Assembly (NCBI GenBank): GCA_038316355.1
Contig: JBBQAO010000014.1
Coordinates: 1-60,547, forward strand
Direction: 5' to 3'
Origin: Ga0077527 sp038316355
GTDB lineage: Bacteria > Pseudomonadota > Gammaproteobacteria > Burkholderiales > SG8-41
Length of the DNA stretch: 60,547 nucleotides
In this document: one piece after another, positions 43,129 through 51,973 of the stretch
Numbering within the stretch: position 1 is the stretch's first letter
How the letters are laid out: every line of letters starts with the position of its first letter
Position numbers and translations under genes: made by a program
Notes under the pieces: model-generated
What the model saw: the letters and a program-made list of their open reading frames with translations, nothing else
Told to the model about the DNA's origin: nothing
Database searches by the model: none

Positions 43129-43310
43129 CTATTTCTTGTCTTTGCCGATCTCGTGGCCGACAACGCCGCCAACCGCAGCGCCGCCATCGGCGCCGACCCC
43201 GGCGCCGATGGCAGTGTCCTTGTCCTGGTCGATATTCCGCTGCAGCCACTCAGCCCGAGCAACATCGCCGCGGCTACCATACTGAACGTATATCCTTCGA
43301 TCGCTTTCAT
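43129..43310 (-). pseudogene. Glycine-zipper lipoprotein gene with frameshift
   Basis: From the ATG at 43310 a lipoprotein signal (MLLGLSGC) is read, followed by SGISTR. After this the other frame carries DKDTAIGAGVGADGG and GGVVGHEIGKDKK up to a stop at 43129. One missing G near 43235-43240 explains the break; restored, the product would be a typical 60-residue glycine-zipper lipoprotein. It may be a sequencing error or a true inactivation. Confidence 0.7.
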
Positions 43311-43428
43311 CTGATTACCACTGTGGATAACGCCGGATTGAATTTCCATACCGGCCGGGTCGATCTCACTTGGATACCGACAACCCGTCTGTACCGGCAA
43401 ATCTCCCGCGCAACCGCACGGCCAGACT

Positions 43429-43740
43429 TTACTTGACCCGCATGTCGTTCTTGACCGACTTCACGCCATTGACCGTGCGCGCGACTTCGACAGCCTTGTT
43501 GATGTTGGCCTGCGAACTGACGAAGCCGCTCAACTGCACCACGCCCTTGAAGGTCTCGACGTTGATTTCAGCGGATTTCAGCGTCGGCTCTTTGAAAACT
43601 GCCGCCTTGACTTTCGTGGTTATCACGCTGTCATCGACATATTCTCCAGTACCCTCCTGCTTGGCAGTCGATGCGCATCCCATTGCGGAAACCAGCAAAC
43701 CGATCAGAAAAAGAGTGGAAAACCGTTTTAAGCATTTCAT
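43429..43740 (-). CDS. BON-domain lipoprotein (OsmY-like)
   Basis: The ATG at 43740 gives 103 residues with a lipoprotein signal (VSAMGCAS) and one BON domain (DSVITTKVKAAVF ... VVQLSGFVSSQ ... GVKSVKNDM). BON proteins bind membranes or peptidoglycan and respond to osmotic or envelope stress. Neighbours (glycine-zipper protein, DUF3309, DUF5670, Crp-family regulator) suggest a stress group. Confidence 0.9.
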   Translation of the reverse strand: MKCLKRFSTLFLIGLLVSAMGCASTAKQEGTGEYVDDSVITTKVKAAVFKEPTLKSAEINVETFKGVVQLSGFVSSQANINKAVEVARTVNGVKSVKNDMRVK

Positions 43741-43861
43741 GATCAAACTCTCCATATTTGTAAAGAAACCAAACAACCGCCGTGCCCGAAACATCTCGGG
43801 CTCCTGTTGAACCCATGATCGCGTTGTCAACCTCCGGGATTTGGCGCCAACGATTTGCAGG

Positions 43862-44020
43862 CTATATCCGGCCCGTCAGCAACAATATGAGCAGGATAAG
43901 CACCACCAACCCGAGACCGCCGCTGGGGCCGTAACCCCATTCCCTGCTGTGCGGCCATGTGGGTATCACGCCGATCAACATCAGAACAAGAACTATCAAC
44001 ACTATTGTGCCCGCTGACAT
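43862..44020 (-). CDS. DUF3309 small membrane protein
   Basis: This 52-residue protein has two helices and the conserved middle PTWPHSREWGYGPSGGLGL, the DUF3309 signature. The start at 44020 follows an AAGGAGAAGTGAA-like RBS. Function unknown; it often lies next to stress regulators. Confidence 0.88.
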   Translation of the reverse strand: MSAGTIVLIVLVLMLIGVIPTWPHSREWGYGPSGGLGLVVLILLILLLTGRI

Positions 44021-44031
44021 TTCACTTCTCC

Positions 44032-44931
44032 TTAATGAAAGCCCGCGAACGCATTGCCAGCTATCTGATCCAACGGCTTCGTGAATTCTTGGCGGCGCTG
44101 CAGCACGGGGGTGATTGCAGCTTGCGATTTGACCGGATTCAGCCGGTCGTATTCCAGCTTGACCACCGCATAACACTCGCAGGCGGATGCCTCGAGCGCG
44201 GCGCGGTCGATTACTGCAATGTGGCCACGGCGGTACTGGATGGTGCCGCGCGCCTTCAACTTGCCCGCCGCCTCGGTCACGCCCTCGCGGCGCACGCCCA
44301 GCATCTGCCCGATCAATTCCTGCGTCAGCACGAGCCGGTTGGACGGTAGCCGGTCGAGATTGAGCAGGAGCAGGCGGCACAATTGCTGATCGAGCGCATG
44401 GAAGCGATTGCACACGCCGGTCTGCATCATCTGCGTCATCAGGGCCTGCGCGTAGCGCAGAAGCAGATACTGTAGTTTGCCGCCGCGTTCGAATGCCTGC
44501 TTCAGCGCGGTGCAACTGATACGGTATGCGTGACCAGCGCCCAGCACGACCGCGCAATAGCTGGCGCTCTCACTGCCCATGAAAGGCGAGATCCCGACCA
44601 CGCCCTCGTTGCCCGCGACTGCGAGTGCAGTCGACGCCCCGTTCCGCAGCGTATTGACGAGCACAACGACGCTGCTGGTCGGGAAGTACGCATAATGGCG
44701 GGGGCCGCCCGCTTCGTGCAGCACGCGCCCCAGCGGCAACGCGACGGGTTCCAGGATCGGCAGCAATTGCCCATAGTCCGCGGCGGTGAGGGCGGCAAGC
44801 AGAAGGTTGCCCGCCGGATCCTGCCGGTCAACGCGCGGCACAGTGGTCGAGAAAACCGCGGACTTACCGGCGCGCTCAGGGCGCTGGCCCGGCAAGCGTC
44901 TGACATCATCGCACGCAGTCGCTGCATTCAT
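44032..44931 (-). CDS. Crp/Fnr-family transcriptional regulator without Fe-S cysteines
   Basis: The ATG at 44931, behind AAGGAGGGTCGGAAA, gives 299 residues: an N-terminal extension, a cNMP-binding-like beta-barrel (about residues 50-170) and a winged HTH with LTQELIGQMLGVRREGVTEA. The recognition helix lacks the ExxSR pattern of FNR, and no N-terminal CxxC cluster is present. It likely controls the adjacent stress genes. An FNR-like site at 45079-45092 with TATGCT at 45052-45057 may drive it. Confidence 0.85.
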   Translation of the reverse strand: MNAATACDDVRRLPGQRPERAGKSAVFSTTVPRVDRQDPAGNLLLAALTAADYGQLLPILEPVALPLGRVLHEAGGPRHYAYFPTSSVVVLVNTLRNGASTALAVAGNEGVVGISPFMGSESASYCAVVLGAGHAYRISCTALKQAFERGGKLQYLLLRYAQALMTQMMQTGVCNRFHALDQQLCRLLLLNLDRLPSNRLVLTQELIGQMLGVRREGVTEAAGKLKARGTIQYRRGHIAVIDRAALEASACECYAVVKLEYDRLNPVKSQAAITPVLQRRQEFTKPLDQIAGNAFAGFH

Positions 44932-45050
44932 TTTCCGACCCTCCTTGTTCCCGCTGCCGGCTTGAACGTTGTGCCATCCTCGCCCCCTCACCAGCGGGCG
45001 GCCCGTATTCGCGTCTGCCCGTGGATGGCGTTGCGAATCAAACATGTAGT

Positions 45051-45092
45051 GAGCATATGCTCGATAACGCACACAAGTTTGCGATGGATCAA
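45051..45092 (-). promoter_or_regulatory. FNR-like site and -10 in the divergent fnr / crp-family spacer
   Basis: TTGCGATGGATCAA (45079-45092) is an imperfect FNR site (one arm TTGCG). Read leftwards, TATGCT at 45057-45052 follows after 21 nt, nearly the spacing of the other FNR promoters here. The -10 lies inside a perfect GAGCATATGCTC palindrome (45051-45062). Confidence 0.45.
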
Positions 45093-45213
45093 GTTAGTGC
45101 ATCGCCACGACATGACCTTCATTCTGGCGAATAACGGCCGTGGCAATTTGACGCAGATCAAAACAGGGGTAAGATGGAGCGAAAACCAAGGCATTTCAGC
45201 CAAATCACGCCAC

Positions 45214-45957
45214 ATGGCAACCCCGCTGCGTATCGTCGAAATCGAAAAACTCAAAACGGCCTGCTCCAGCTGCAGCCTGCACGAGTTATGCCTGCCTGCC
45301 GGTCTGACCACGCTCGAACTGAAGGCGATGGATCGGCTGATCGACAGCCGTCGTCCGGTCAAACGTGGCGACTACCTGTACCGGTCCGGTGCCCCGTTGA
45401 GGGCGCTGTATGCGCTGCGCACGGGTTTCATGAAAAGCTGCGTGTTGCATGAGGATGGCCGCGAACAGGTTGCCGGCTTTCACATGATGGGCGACCTGAT
45501 GGGCATGGATGCCATCGGCACCAGCCTGCACCTGTGCGACGCCGTGGCGCTCGAAGACAGCGATATCTGCGAAATACCGCTCAACGACCTGGAAACCCTG
45601 TCGCGCGAAATCCCCACGTTGCAACAGCATTTCCACCGCGTCATGAGCCGTGAAATTGCCCGCGACTACGGTGTCATGCTGCTGCTCGGCAGCATGCGCG
45701 CCGAGGAACGGCTTGCCGCATTCCTGCTCAACCTGTCACAGCGTTTCGCCGCGCGCGGTTATTCATCGACCGAGTTTCATCTGCGCATGACCCGCGAGGA
45801 AATCGGCAGCTATCTCGGCCTCAAGCTGGAAACCGTCAGCCGCGCGCTGTCGCACTTCCAGGCGCAGGGACTGCTTGCCGTGCAGAACAAGCATCTGCGC
45901 ATCCTCAAAATCGACAGCCTCCGTGAACTGATCGGCCAGCACAGCTGCAGGGCCTGA
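45214..45957 (+). CDS. fnr: Oxygen-sensing FNR-type transcriptional regulator
   Basis: The ATG at 45214 gives 247 residues. The [4Fe-4S] ligands are Cys17, Cys20, Cys26 (CSSCSLHELC) and Cys119 (DSDICEIP), in register with E. coli FNR. The HTH holds LKLETVSRALSHF with the E-x-x-S-R contact residues for TTGAT half-sites. It should dimerise and bind DNA when oxygen is low. Several TTGAT-N4-ATCAA sites in this window are its probable targets, including the ccoN promoter. Confidence 0.95.
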   Translation: MATPLRIVEIEKLKTACSSCSLHELCLPAGLTTLELKAMDRLIDSRRPVKRGDYLYRSGAPLRALYALRTGFMKSCVLHEDGREQVAGFHMMGDLMGMDAIGTSLHLCDAVALEDSDICEIPLNDLETLSREIPTLQQHFHRVMSREIARDYGVMLLLGSMRAEERLAAFLLNLSQRFAARGYSSTEFHLRMTREEIGSYLGLKLETVSRALSHFQAQGLLAVQNKHLRILKIDSLRELIGQHSCRA

Positions 45958-45987
45958 GCGGATCAGAAAGTCCGCCCTGGTCTGCGG

Positions 45988-46305
45988 CTAGCGGGGCGAA
46001 CCGTAGCGGGTAATGGCCAGATAATCTACAACGTCCGCAATGTCCTGCGCTGACCAGCGCAGTTTCTCTTCGCTTTGCCAGAGGTCGACAATATCCCGCA
46101 ACTGACTTCGGTTGATCGCCAGACGATTGGCCCTGCTATGCACCTTGGCGGTATGGCAGACCTGACAGTGATTCTCGTACAGCAAACGGCCGCGCTCGGC
46201 ATCAGCCGGCACCTGCGCAAAAGCAGAGCCGCACAGCAGTAAAAATGCAACCGCCATGCCGCGCACCGGCCATGCCTTCGATACCCGTTTTGGATTACGC
46301 ATCAA
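45988..46305 (-). CDS. Small monoheme cytochrome c of the cbb3 oxidase region
   Basis: This 105-residue protein has a signal peptide (cleaved about SAFAQV) and one heme site (HCQVCHTAK). Positive residues follow, and the C-terminus has DIADVVDYLAITRYG, the usual last helix of class I cytochromes. It is the last gene of the minus-strand oxidase accessory run and overlaps its upstream neighbour by 4 bp, so it may donate electrons to, or assist, the oxidase. Confidence 0.88.
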   Translation of the reverse strand: MMRNPKRVSKAWPVRGMAVAFLLLCGSAFAQVPADAERGRLLYENHCQVCHTAKVHSRANRLAINRSQLRDIVDLWQSEEKLRWSAQDIADVVDYLAITRYGSPR

Positions 46306-46541
46306 TCGCCCCGGTTGACGTCTGCGGCAGAACGCTGCAGAAAGCAGGTAAACGCGCTGGATGCCGCCGCGACCATCCAGAACATGAAAAAACCGCTGGA
46401 ATAAACCGCAGTCGGCGACCAGTGCACCGGTTCACCGAGCAAGTAAAGCTCCTGCGGATCGATCAGCGTAAAAAACACCGCTTCCGCCACGCCGCCGACG
46501 ATAAACGACGGCCACAGTATCCACATCAGGCGCTTGCCCAT
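46302..46541 (-). CDS. Two-helix membrane protein of the cco accessory operon
   Basis: This 79-residue protein has two transmembrane helices (LWPSFIVGGVAEAVFFTL and FFMFWMVAAASSAFTCFL) joined by a short loop. Similar small proteins occur in betaproteobacterial cbb3 clusters, but no function is established. It overlaps the cytochrome gene downstream by 4 bp. Confidence 0.75.
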   Translation of the reverse strand: MGKRLMWILWPSFIVGGVAEAVFFTLIDPQELYLLGEPVHWSPTAVYSSGFFMFWMVAAASSAFTCFLQRSAADVNRGD

Positions 46542-46558
46542 GACTGCCTCCCCCGGGC

Positions 46559-46705
46559 TCAGCCCCGGGACTCCCCGGTTTCATCCTCTTCCGCCATTTT
46601 CCTGCGAAAGAAAAAATACAGATAAACAGCAATCGCAATGACGGCCAGAATAGTGAGCAGGCTCATCAATCCGACATCCGAACCAAACAAGAGTTTCCAG
46701 GCCAT
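46559..46705 (-). CDS. DUF3149-like small membrane protein
   Basis: A 48-residue frame from the ATG at 46705 (AGGAAACG upstream) has MAWKLLFGSDVGLMSLL, one helix and a charged tail, matching the DUF3149 pattern. It lies between FixH and the two-helix protein and is probably co-transcribed. Confidence 0.8.
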   Translation of the reverse strand: MAWKLLFGSDVGLMSLLTILAVIAIAVYLYFFFRRKMAEEDETGESRG

Positions 46706-46714
46706 CGTTTCCTC

Positions 46715-47233
46715 CTATTGCGGGTTTTCCGGGATCAGTGTGATGACGGTTGGCGCGGGCATCGAGACCGCCCCACCAAGCCGCCAGCCGGATTGCATAT
46801 CTTCCAGAATGAAAGTCCAGCGTCCGGCGGTCAGCACCGGTACCGCGCCCTCGTACAGGCCCGGGCTGCGCTGACGCAGCAGCACCAGACCATCACGTCC
46901 GGCACGTGTCGGATGGGTAATGTGCAACTGCAGCGTTTCCGGCAAACCGCCTGCATCAGTACTCTTCAGCCGCAGGCTGATGCTGCGGTCGTCACCGGAC
47001 AGCACTGCTTCAGCACGGTAACCCCGCGCGGCCGCCAATGCACTGCGCGCCAGCGTCTGGTTGATCGCCAGCCCCTGCTTGTAATAGTCGTCAACCACCA
47101 GGCCGTCGCTGCTGACCACCGCAATCCAGATGGTCGCGATGCCGGCAAAAATCACCGCGACCGGCCCCGCCATCAACAGCCAGGGCCAGGGTTCGCGATA
47201 CCAGGGCAAAGCAGTGTTTCGGCTAATTTCCAT
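46715..47233 (-). CDS. ccoH: FixH/CcoH family cbb3 oxidase assembly protein
   Basis: From the ATG at 47233 the protein has 172 residues: one N-terminal membrane helix (WLLMAGPVAVIFAGIATIW), the FixH segment VVDDYYKQGLAINQTLAR and an Ig-like periplasmic domain ending WTFILEDMQSGWRL. FixH/CcoH stabilises assembling cbb3 oxidase. It starts 10 bp after ccoG ends. Confidence 0.9.
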   Translation of the reverse strand: MEISRNTALPWYREPWPWLLMAGPVAVIFAGIATIWIAVVSSDGLVVDDYYKQGLAINQTLARSALAAARGYRAEAVLSGDDRSISLRLKSTDAGGLPETLQLHITHPTRAGRDGLVLLRQRSPGLYEGAVPVLTAGRWTFILEDMQSGWRLGGAVSMPAPTVITLIPENPQ

Positions 47234-47243
47234 CACGGCATCC

Positions 47244-48665
47244 TCAACGGACAAAAAAACGGGATTTTTCATGCGCCTGCACTTCAGGCCGGTCCATGTC
47301 ACTGATATGAAATACGATCACATGTGCGCCGGCGCCCAGCCCGGCGGGATCTACACGCACCGATACGGGGAAAGCCTGGGTGGTTGCCGGTGCTACCTTA
47401 ATCGGCTGCGGTGTCATGACCTGCAAGCCGGGCAATCCATCAACCGTCACCACATACCGGCGGGCCACTTCATCGGTGTTGATGAACTGCAGGCGATAGA
47501 CATTTTCGATCTGGCCACCGGCGGCATCGCGCATCATGGCGCCGCGGTCACGCAGCACATCGACTTTCAGCGGACTGCGCAACAGCAAGCCGCCGAAAAA
47601 TGCGGCAACGATGACACCCAGCAACGCGCTGTAGGCCAGCACCCGCGGCCGCAGCACATGGCGGCGGATTTCAGCATCGCTGTATTTGCCCGACACCGCA
47701 TTTTCCGTGGAATAACGGATCAGTCCGCGCGAATACCCGATCTTGTCCATGACCTGGTTGCAGCCGTCGATGCAGGCGGCACAGCCGATGCACTCGTACT
47801 GCAGCCCCTTGCGGATATCGATGCCGGTCGGACAGACCTGCACGCAGATATTGCAATCCACACAATCGCCCAGACCCAGCGCCCGCGGGTCAGCCGCCCT
47901 GCTGCGGGAACCGCGCGGGTCACCGCGCTGCGCATCATAGGTGATGACGAGGGTATCCGGGTCGAACATCACGCTCTGGAAGCGCGCGTACGGACACATG
48001 TATTTGCATACCTGTTCGCGCATCCAGCCGGCATTGCCGTAGGTGGCAAAGCCGTAGAACAGTATCCAGAATGTTTCCCACGGCCCGAGGGTTGAGGTCA
48101 CCACTTCGCCGGCCAGTTCCTTGATCGGCGTGAAATACCCGACAAAGGTAAAGCCCGTCCATAACGCCACCGCGATCCAGCTGCCGTGTTTGAGGGTTTT
48201 GAGTCCGAACTTGCGCGCATTGAGCGGCGACTGGTCGAGACGCATGCGCTGGAGGCGATCGCCCTCGATACGGCGTTCGATCCACATGAACATTTCGGTG
48301 TACACCGTCTGCGGACAGGCGTAGCCGCACCACAAGCGACCGGCAATTGTCGTGAACAGGAACAGCGAATAGGCGGAAATGATCAGCAGCGCCGTCAGGA
48401 AAATGAAATCCTGTGGCCACAGTATCAGACCGAAAATGTAGAACTTCCGGGAAACAAGATCGAACAACACGGCCTGACGGTCATTCCAGGCCAGCCATGG
48501 CACACCGTAAAACACCAGTTGCGTGGCGACCACCAGCGCCACCCGCCATTGCGCGAACCAGCCGCTGACCGCGCGCGGGTAAATCTTCCGGCGAACCTCG
48601 TAGAGCGAGGCCTCGATTTCATCTGCAACCGGCCGCACTGTGGCTAAGTTGTCCGGCATGGACAC
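47244..48665 (-). CDS. ccoG: Cytochrome c oxidase accessory protein CcoG (FixG/RdxA)
   Basis: The 473-residue polyferredoxin-type membrane protein has several N-terminal helices, two [4Fe-4S] motifs (CVDCNICVQVCPTGI and CIGCAACIDGCNQVM) and a C-terminal Ig-like domain. CcoG is a periplasm-related Cu(II) reductase needed for copper supply to cbb3 oxidase. An in-frame second ATG at 48659 is a possible start. Confidence 0.96.
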   Translation of the reverse strand: MSMPDNLATVRPVADEIEASLYEVRRKIYPRAVSGWFAQWRVALVVATQLVFYGVPWLAWNDRQAVLFDLVSRKFYIFGLILWPQDFIFLTALLIISAYSLFLFTTIAGRLWCGYACPQTVYTEMFMWIERRIEGDRLQRMRLDQSPLNARKFGLKTLKHGSWIAVALWTGFTFVGYFTPIKELAGEVVTSTLGPWETFWILFYGFATYGNAGWMREQVCKYMCPYARFQSVMFDPDTLVITYDAQRGDPRGSRSRAADPRALGLGDCVDCNICVQVCPTGIDIRKGLQYECIGCAACIDGCNQVMDKIGYSRGLIRYSTENAVSGKYSDAEIRRHVLRPRVLAYSALLGVIVAAFFGGLLLRSPLKVDVLRDRGAMMRDAAGGQIENVYRLQFINTDEVARRYVVTVDGLPGLQVMTPQPIKVAPATTQAFPVSVRVDPAGLGAGAHVIVFHISDMDRPEVQAHEKSRFFVR

Positions 48666-49576
48666 TAGGGTTTACCCTGCCCCGAGATCCCGAGCACATA
48701 GGCGGTCAGCAGGTGAATCTTGCCTTCATCCAGAAAGTCCTTGTGTGCCGGCATCTGGTTCATGCGCCCCTTGACGATGGTTTCAGCAATCGCCGCTTCG
48801 GTGCCACCGTGAAGCCAGATGTCATCCGTCAGGTTGGCGGCGCCGATCTGCTGGTTGCCCTTGCCGTCGGCACCATGGCAGGCCGCGCAGGTCGCAGCAA
48901 ATTTGACTTTGCCGCGCTGCGCGCGCAGGCCGTCATGGGTGCGACCGGCCAGTGCCAGCACATGGTGCACGACATCACGCACGTCTTCGCTGCCGCCGAG
49001 GGCCGCGCCCAGCGGCGGCATCACGCCATTGCGACCGCCGTTGATGGTGGTGCGGATAGCCTCGGTCGAGCCGCCATAGAGCCAGTCGGCGTCACGCAGG
49101 CTGGGATAACCGCGCGAACCGCCGGCGTCGGAACCGTGGCATTGCGCGCAGTAATTCAGGAACAGGCGCTGGCCGATTTCACGGGCTTCTGGATTAGCGG
49201 CGACGACAACCGCATCCTGCTTCAGAAAGCGATCAATGACCGGACCAAACACCGCAGCCGCCTGCCGCTGCTCGTCCTTGTATTGCCCCTGCGAACTCCA
49301 GCCGAAGTAACCGGCATAGGAACCCAGGCCGGGGTACAGGATCAGGTAGCCCAGGGAAAACACGATGGTGATATAGAACAGCCACATCCACCACCGCGGC
49401 AGCGGATTGTTCAATTCCTCGAGCCCGTCCCAACTATGGCCGGTCGTTCCCGGCTGCTCTCCCTCAGCCAGCCTCTGTGTCGAGAACGCTTTCAGGAATA
49501 CGCCGCAGGCGATCAGGCTCACCACGGTAATGATGGCGACGTAGAAACTCCAGCCGTCGTGTACGAAATCGCTCAT
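48665..49576 (-). CDS. ccoP: cbb3-type cytochrome c oxidase subunit III (diheme)
   Basis: The 303-residue protein has two N-terminal helices, with WWMWLFYITIVFSLGYL in the second, and two heme c motifs, CAQCHGSD and CAACHGAD. It passes electrons from soluble cytochromes to CcoO and CcoN. Its ATG overlaps the ccoQ stop. Confidence 0.97.
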   Translation of the reverse strand: MSDFVHDGWSFYVAIITVVSLIACGVFLKAFSTQRLAEGEQPGTTGHSWDGLEELNNPLPRWWMWLFYITIVFSLGYLILYPGLGSYAGYFGWSSQGQYKDEQRQAAAVFGPVIDRFLKQDAVVVAANPEAREIGQRLFLNYCAQCHGSDAGGSRGYPSLRDADWLYGGSTEAIRTTINGGRNGVMPPLGAALGGSEDVRDVVHHVLALAGRTHDGLRAQRGKVKFAATCAACHGADGKGNQQIGAANLTDDIWLHGGTEAAIAETIVKGRMNQMPAHKDFLDEGKIHLLTAYVLGISGQGKP

Positions 49577-49752
49577 TGTTGACCTCTCACGTTGCGGGTC
49601 AGTTTCTGTTCAGCCGGATCGTCATCCAGCGGCAGCCGCGCCGCCGCCTCGAAATCAGCGCGGCGCCCCTTGCTCCATGCCCACAGCACGATGCCGATGA
49701 ACACGACAAACAGCACGGCGGTTATTACGGATCGCAGCAGATTGATATCCAT
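49573..49752 (-). CDS. ccoQ: cbb3-type cytochrome c oxidase subunit CcoQ
   Basis: A 59-residue frame from 49752 has one helix (VITAVLFVVFIGIVLWAWS) and a charged tail with LPLDDDP, as usual for CcoQ. It stabilises the oxidase core. It lies 3 bp after ccoO and overlaps ccoP by 4 bp. Confidence 0.93.
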   Translation of the reverse strand: MDINLLRSVITAVLFVVFIGIVLWAWSKGRRADFEAAARLPLDDDPAEQKLTRNVRGQQ

Positions 49753-49755
49753 GAC

Positions 49756-50373
49756 TTACCTCACATTACGCAATACGGTGCCGAGGTTCTGCAGGTAGGC
49801 GATCAGCGCATCCATTTCAGTCTTGCCCTTGACGCCTTCTGCGGCCTTCGCGATGTCCTCGTCGGTGTACGGCACGCCGACGATGCGCAGCGCGCGCATC
49901 TTCGCCGGCAGCACCGCCGCATCGACCGGCGCCTCGACCAGCCAGCGGTAGGCCGGCATGTTGGATTCCGGCACCAGGTCGCGCGGATTGGTCAGGTGCA
50001 CGCGATGCCAGTCGTCGGAATAACGGCCGCCGACGCGCGCGAGGTCAGGGCCGGTGCGCTTGCTGCCCCACAGGAATGGATGGTCGTAGACGAATTCACC
50101 CGCCACCGAGTAGTGCCCGTAACGCTCGGTCTCGGCGCGAAATGGCCGGATCATCTGCGAATGGCAATTGTTGCAGCCCTCGCGGATGTAGATGTCGCGC
50201 CCTGACAACTGCAGCGCGGTGTAGGGTTGCAGCCCGTTGACCGGCTGCGTGGTCGATTTCTGGAAGAACAGCGGCACGATCTCCACCAGTCCGCCAATGC
50301 TGATGGCGACAATCACCAGCACCATCAACAGGCCGATGTTCTTTTCGATAATCGCATGGCCAGAATTGTCCAT
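49756..50373 (-). CDS. ccoO: cbb3-type cytochrome c oxidase subunit II (monoheme)
   Basis: The ATG at 50373 (GGAG 5 nt upstream) gives 205 residues; a GTG two codons earlier is less likely. It has an N-terminal anchor and the heme motif REGCNNCHSQMIRPF, with later DLVPESNMPAY giving the Met ligand. It accepts electrons from CcoP for CcoN. Confidence 0.97.
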   Translation of the reverse strand: MDNSGHAIIEKNIGLLMVLVIVAISIGGLVEIVPLFFQKSTTQPVNGLQPYTALQLSGRDIYIREGCNNCHSQMIRPFRAETERYGHYSVAGEFVYDHPFLWGSKRTGPDLARVGGRYSDDWHRVHLTNPRDLVPESNMPAYRWLVEAPVDAAVLPAKMRALRIVGVPYTDEDIAKAAEGVKGKTEMDALIAYLQNLGTVLRNVR

Positions 50374-50420
50374 GTACACTCCAGATATTAAAATATGTTT
50401 ATAATCAATTACTTATATTG

Positions 50421-51839
50421 TCAGGCGTGGGCGACGGCAGTGACGGGCATATCCACCGCCTGCTGCCCGGACACGGTCTTGAACACGTTCCAGGCCATGA
50501 TCAGCATCCCGGAGAAATAGAGCAGGCCGCCGAGCAGGCGCACCGCGTAATACGGATAGGTGGCCTTCACCGATTCCACAAACGCGTAGGTCAGCGTGCC
50601 GTCGGCATTCACCGCGCGCCACATCAGGCCCTGCATCACGCCGGCAATCCACATCGCCGCGATGTAGAGCACGATGCCGATGGTCGCCACCCAGAAATGC
50701 AGCGTGACCAGTTTCACGCTGTGCATTTCAATGCGGCCATACAGTCGCGGGATCATGTAATAGAGGCTGCCGAACGTGACCATGCCGACCCAGCCCAACG
50801 CGCCGCTGTGCACATGACCAATGGTCCAGTCGGTGTAATGCGACAGCGCGTTGACGGTCTTGATCGCCATCATCGGGCCTTCGAAGGTCGACATGCCGTA
50901 GAACGACAGCGATACGACGAGGAATTTGAGGATGGGATCGGTGCGCAGTTTGTGCCAGGCACCCGACAGCGTCATGATGCCGTTGATCATCCCGCCCCAG
51001 GACGGCGCCAGCAGCACCAGTGAAAACAGCATGCCGATCGACTGCGCCCAGTCCGGCAGCGCGGTGTAGTGCAGGTGATGGGGTCCTGCCCACATGTAGG
51101 TGAAAATCAGCGCCCAGAAATGCACTACTGACAGCCGGTACGAATAGACCGGGCGTCCGGCCTGCTTCGGGATGAAGTAATACATCATGCCAAGGAAACC
51201 CGCGGTCAGGAAAAACCCGACCGCGTTGTGGCCGTACCACCACTGCACCATGGCGTCCTGCACGCCGGCATACGCGGAATACGACTTGGTCAGCGACACC
51301 GGAATAGCCGCACTATTGACCAGGTGCAACACCGCAACGGTCAGGATGAACGCGCCAAAAAACCAGTTGGCGACATAGATGTGCGGGGTCTTTCGCTTGA
51401 CGATGGTCCCGAAGAACACCACGGCATAGGAAACCCACACTACAGTGATCAGGATGTCTATCGGCCACTCGAGTTCGGCGTATTCCTTGGAACTGGTGTA
51501 CCCCATCGGCAGCGTCACTGCGGCGAGCACGATGACCGCCTGCCAGCCCCAGAAGGTGAACGCAGCAAGACGATCGCAGAACAGACGGGCATGGCAGGTA
51601 CGCTGCACCACGTAATACGAAGTCGCAAACAGCGCGGAGCCGCCAAAGGCAAAAACCACCGCATTGGTGTGCAGCGGACGCAGCCGACCGTACGACAGCC
51701 ACGACGCCAGGTTCAGTTCCGGCCAGATCAGCTGTGAGGCAATGACCAGCCCCACCAGCATGCCGACAATGCCCCACACGACGGTCATGATCGCGAACTG
51801 CCGGACCACGTTGTAGTTATAATTGGATTGCGCCTGCAT
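50421..51839 (-). CDS. ccoN: cbb3-type cytochrome c oxidase catalytic subunit I
   Basis: This 472-residue protein has twelve helices and the heme-copper oxidase His ligands, for example in WWYGHNAVGFFLTAGFLGMM, GPHHLHYTALPDW and IGHVHSGALGWVG. It reduces oxygen to water at a heme b3-CuB centre with high oxygen affinity. It leads the ccoNOQP operon behind an FNR class II promoter at 51872-51913. An AT-rich 47-bp spacer separates it from ccoO. Confidence 0.98.
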   Translation of the reverse strand: MQAQSNYNYNVVRQFAIMTVVWGIVGMLVGLVIASQLIWPELNLASWLSYGRLRPLHTNAVVFAFGGSALFATSYYVVQRTCHARLFCDRLAAFTFWGWQAVIVLAAVTLPMGYTSSKEYAELEWPIDILITVVWVSYAVVFFGTIVKRKTPHIYVANWFFGAFILTVAVLHLVNSAAIPVSLTKSYSAYAGVQDAMVQWWYGHNAVGFFLTAGFLGMMYYFIPKQAGRPVYSYRLSVVHFWALIFTYMWAGPHHLHYTALPDWAQSIGMLFSLVLLAPSWGGMINGIMTLSGAWHKLRTDPILKFLVVSLSFYGMSTFEGPMMAIKTVNALSHYTDWTIGHVHSGALGWVGMVTFGSLYYMIPRLYGRIEMHSVKLVTLHFWVATIGIVLYIAAMWIAGVMQGLMWRAVNADGTLTYAFVESVKATYPYYAVRLLGGLLYFSGMLIMAWNVFKTVSGQQAVDMPVTAVAHA

Positions 51840-51871
51840 GGATGCTCCCTGCCCGATTGGTGATGCCGTGC

Positions 51872-51941
51872 AGCATATCCAGCACCCGCAGCCCGCGATT
51901 TGATCTATATCAACCCGCCTGAAGCCATGCGGAGTTAATTT
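51872..51941. promoter_or_regulatory. Bidirectional FNR promoter between ccoN and uspA
   Basis: A perfect TTGATCTATATCAA site lies at 51900-51913. Leftwards, TATGCT (51877-51872) follows after 22 nt and predicts a start near 51865, with the ccoN RBS AGGGAG behind it. Rightwards, TAATTT (51936-51941) follows after 22 nt, predicting a start near 51948 for the stress-protein gene. One FNR dimer could serve both genes. Confidence 0.8.
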
Positions 51942-51973
51942 GTGTTTGTGCCATCAACCCAAGGAGAGCAACC

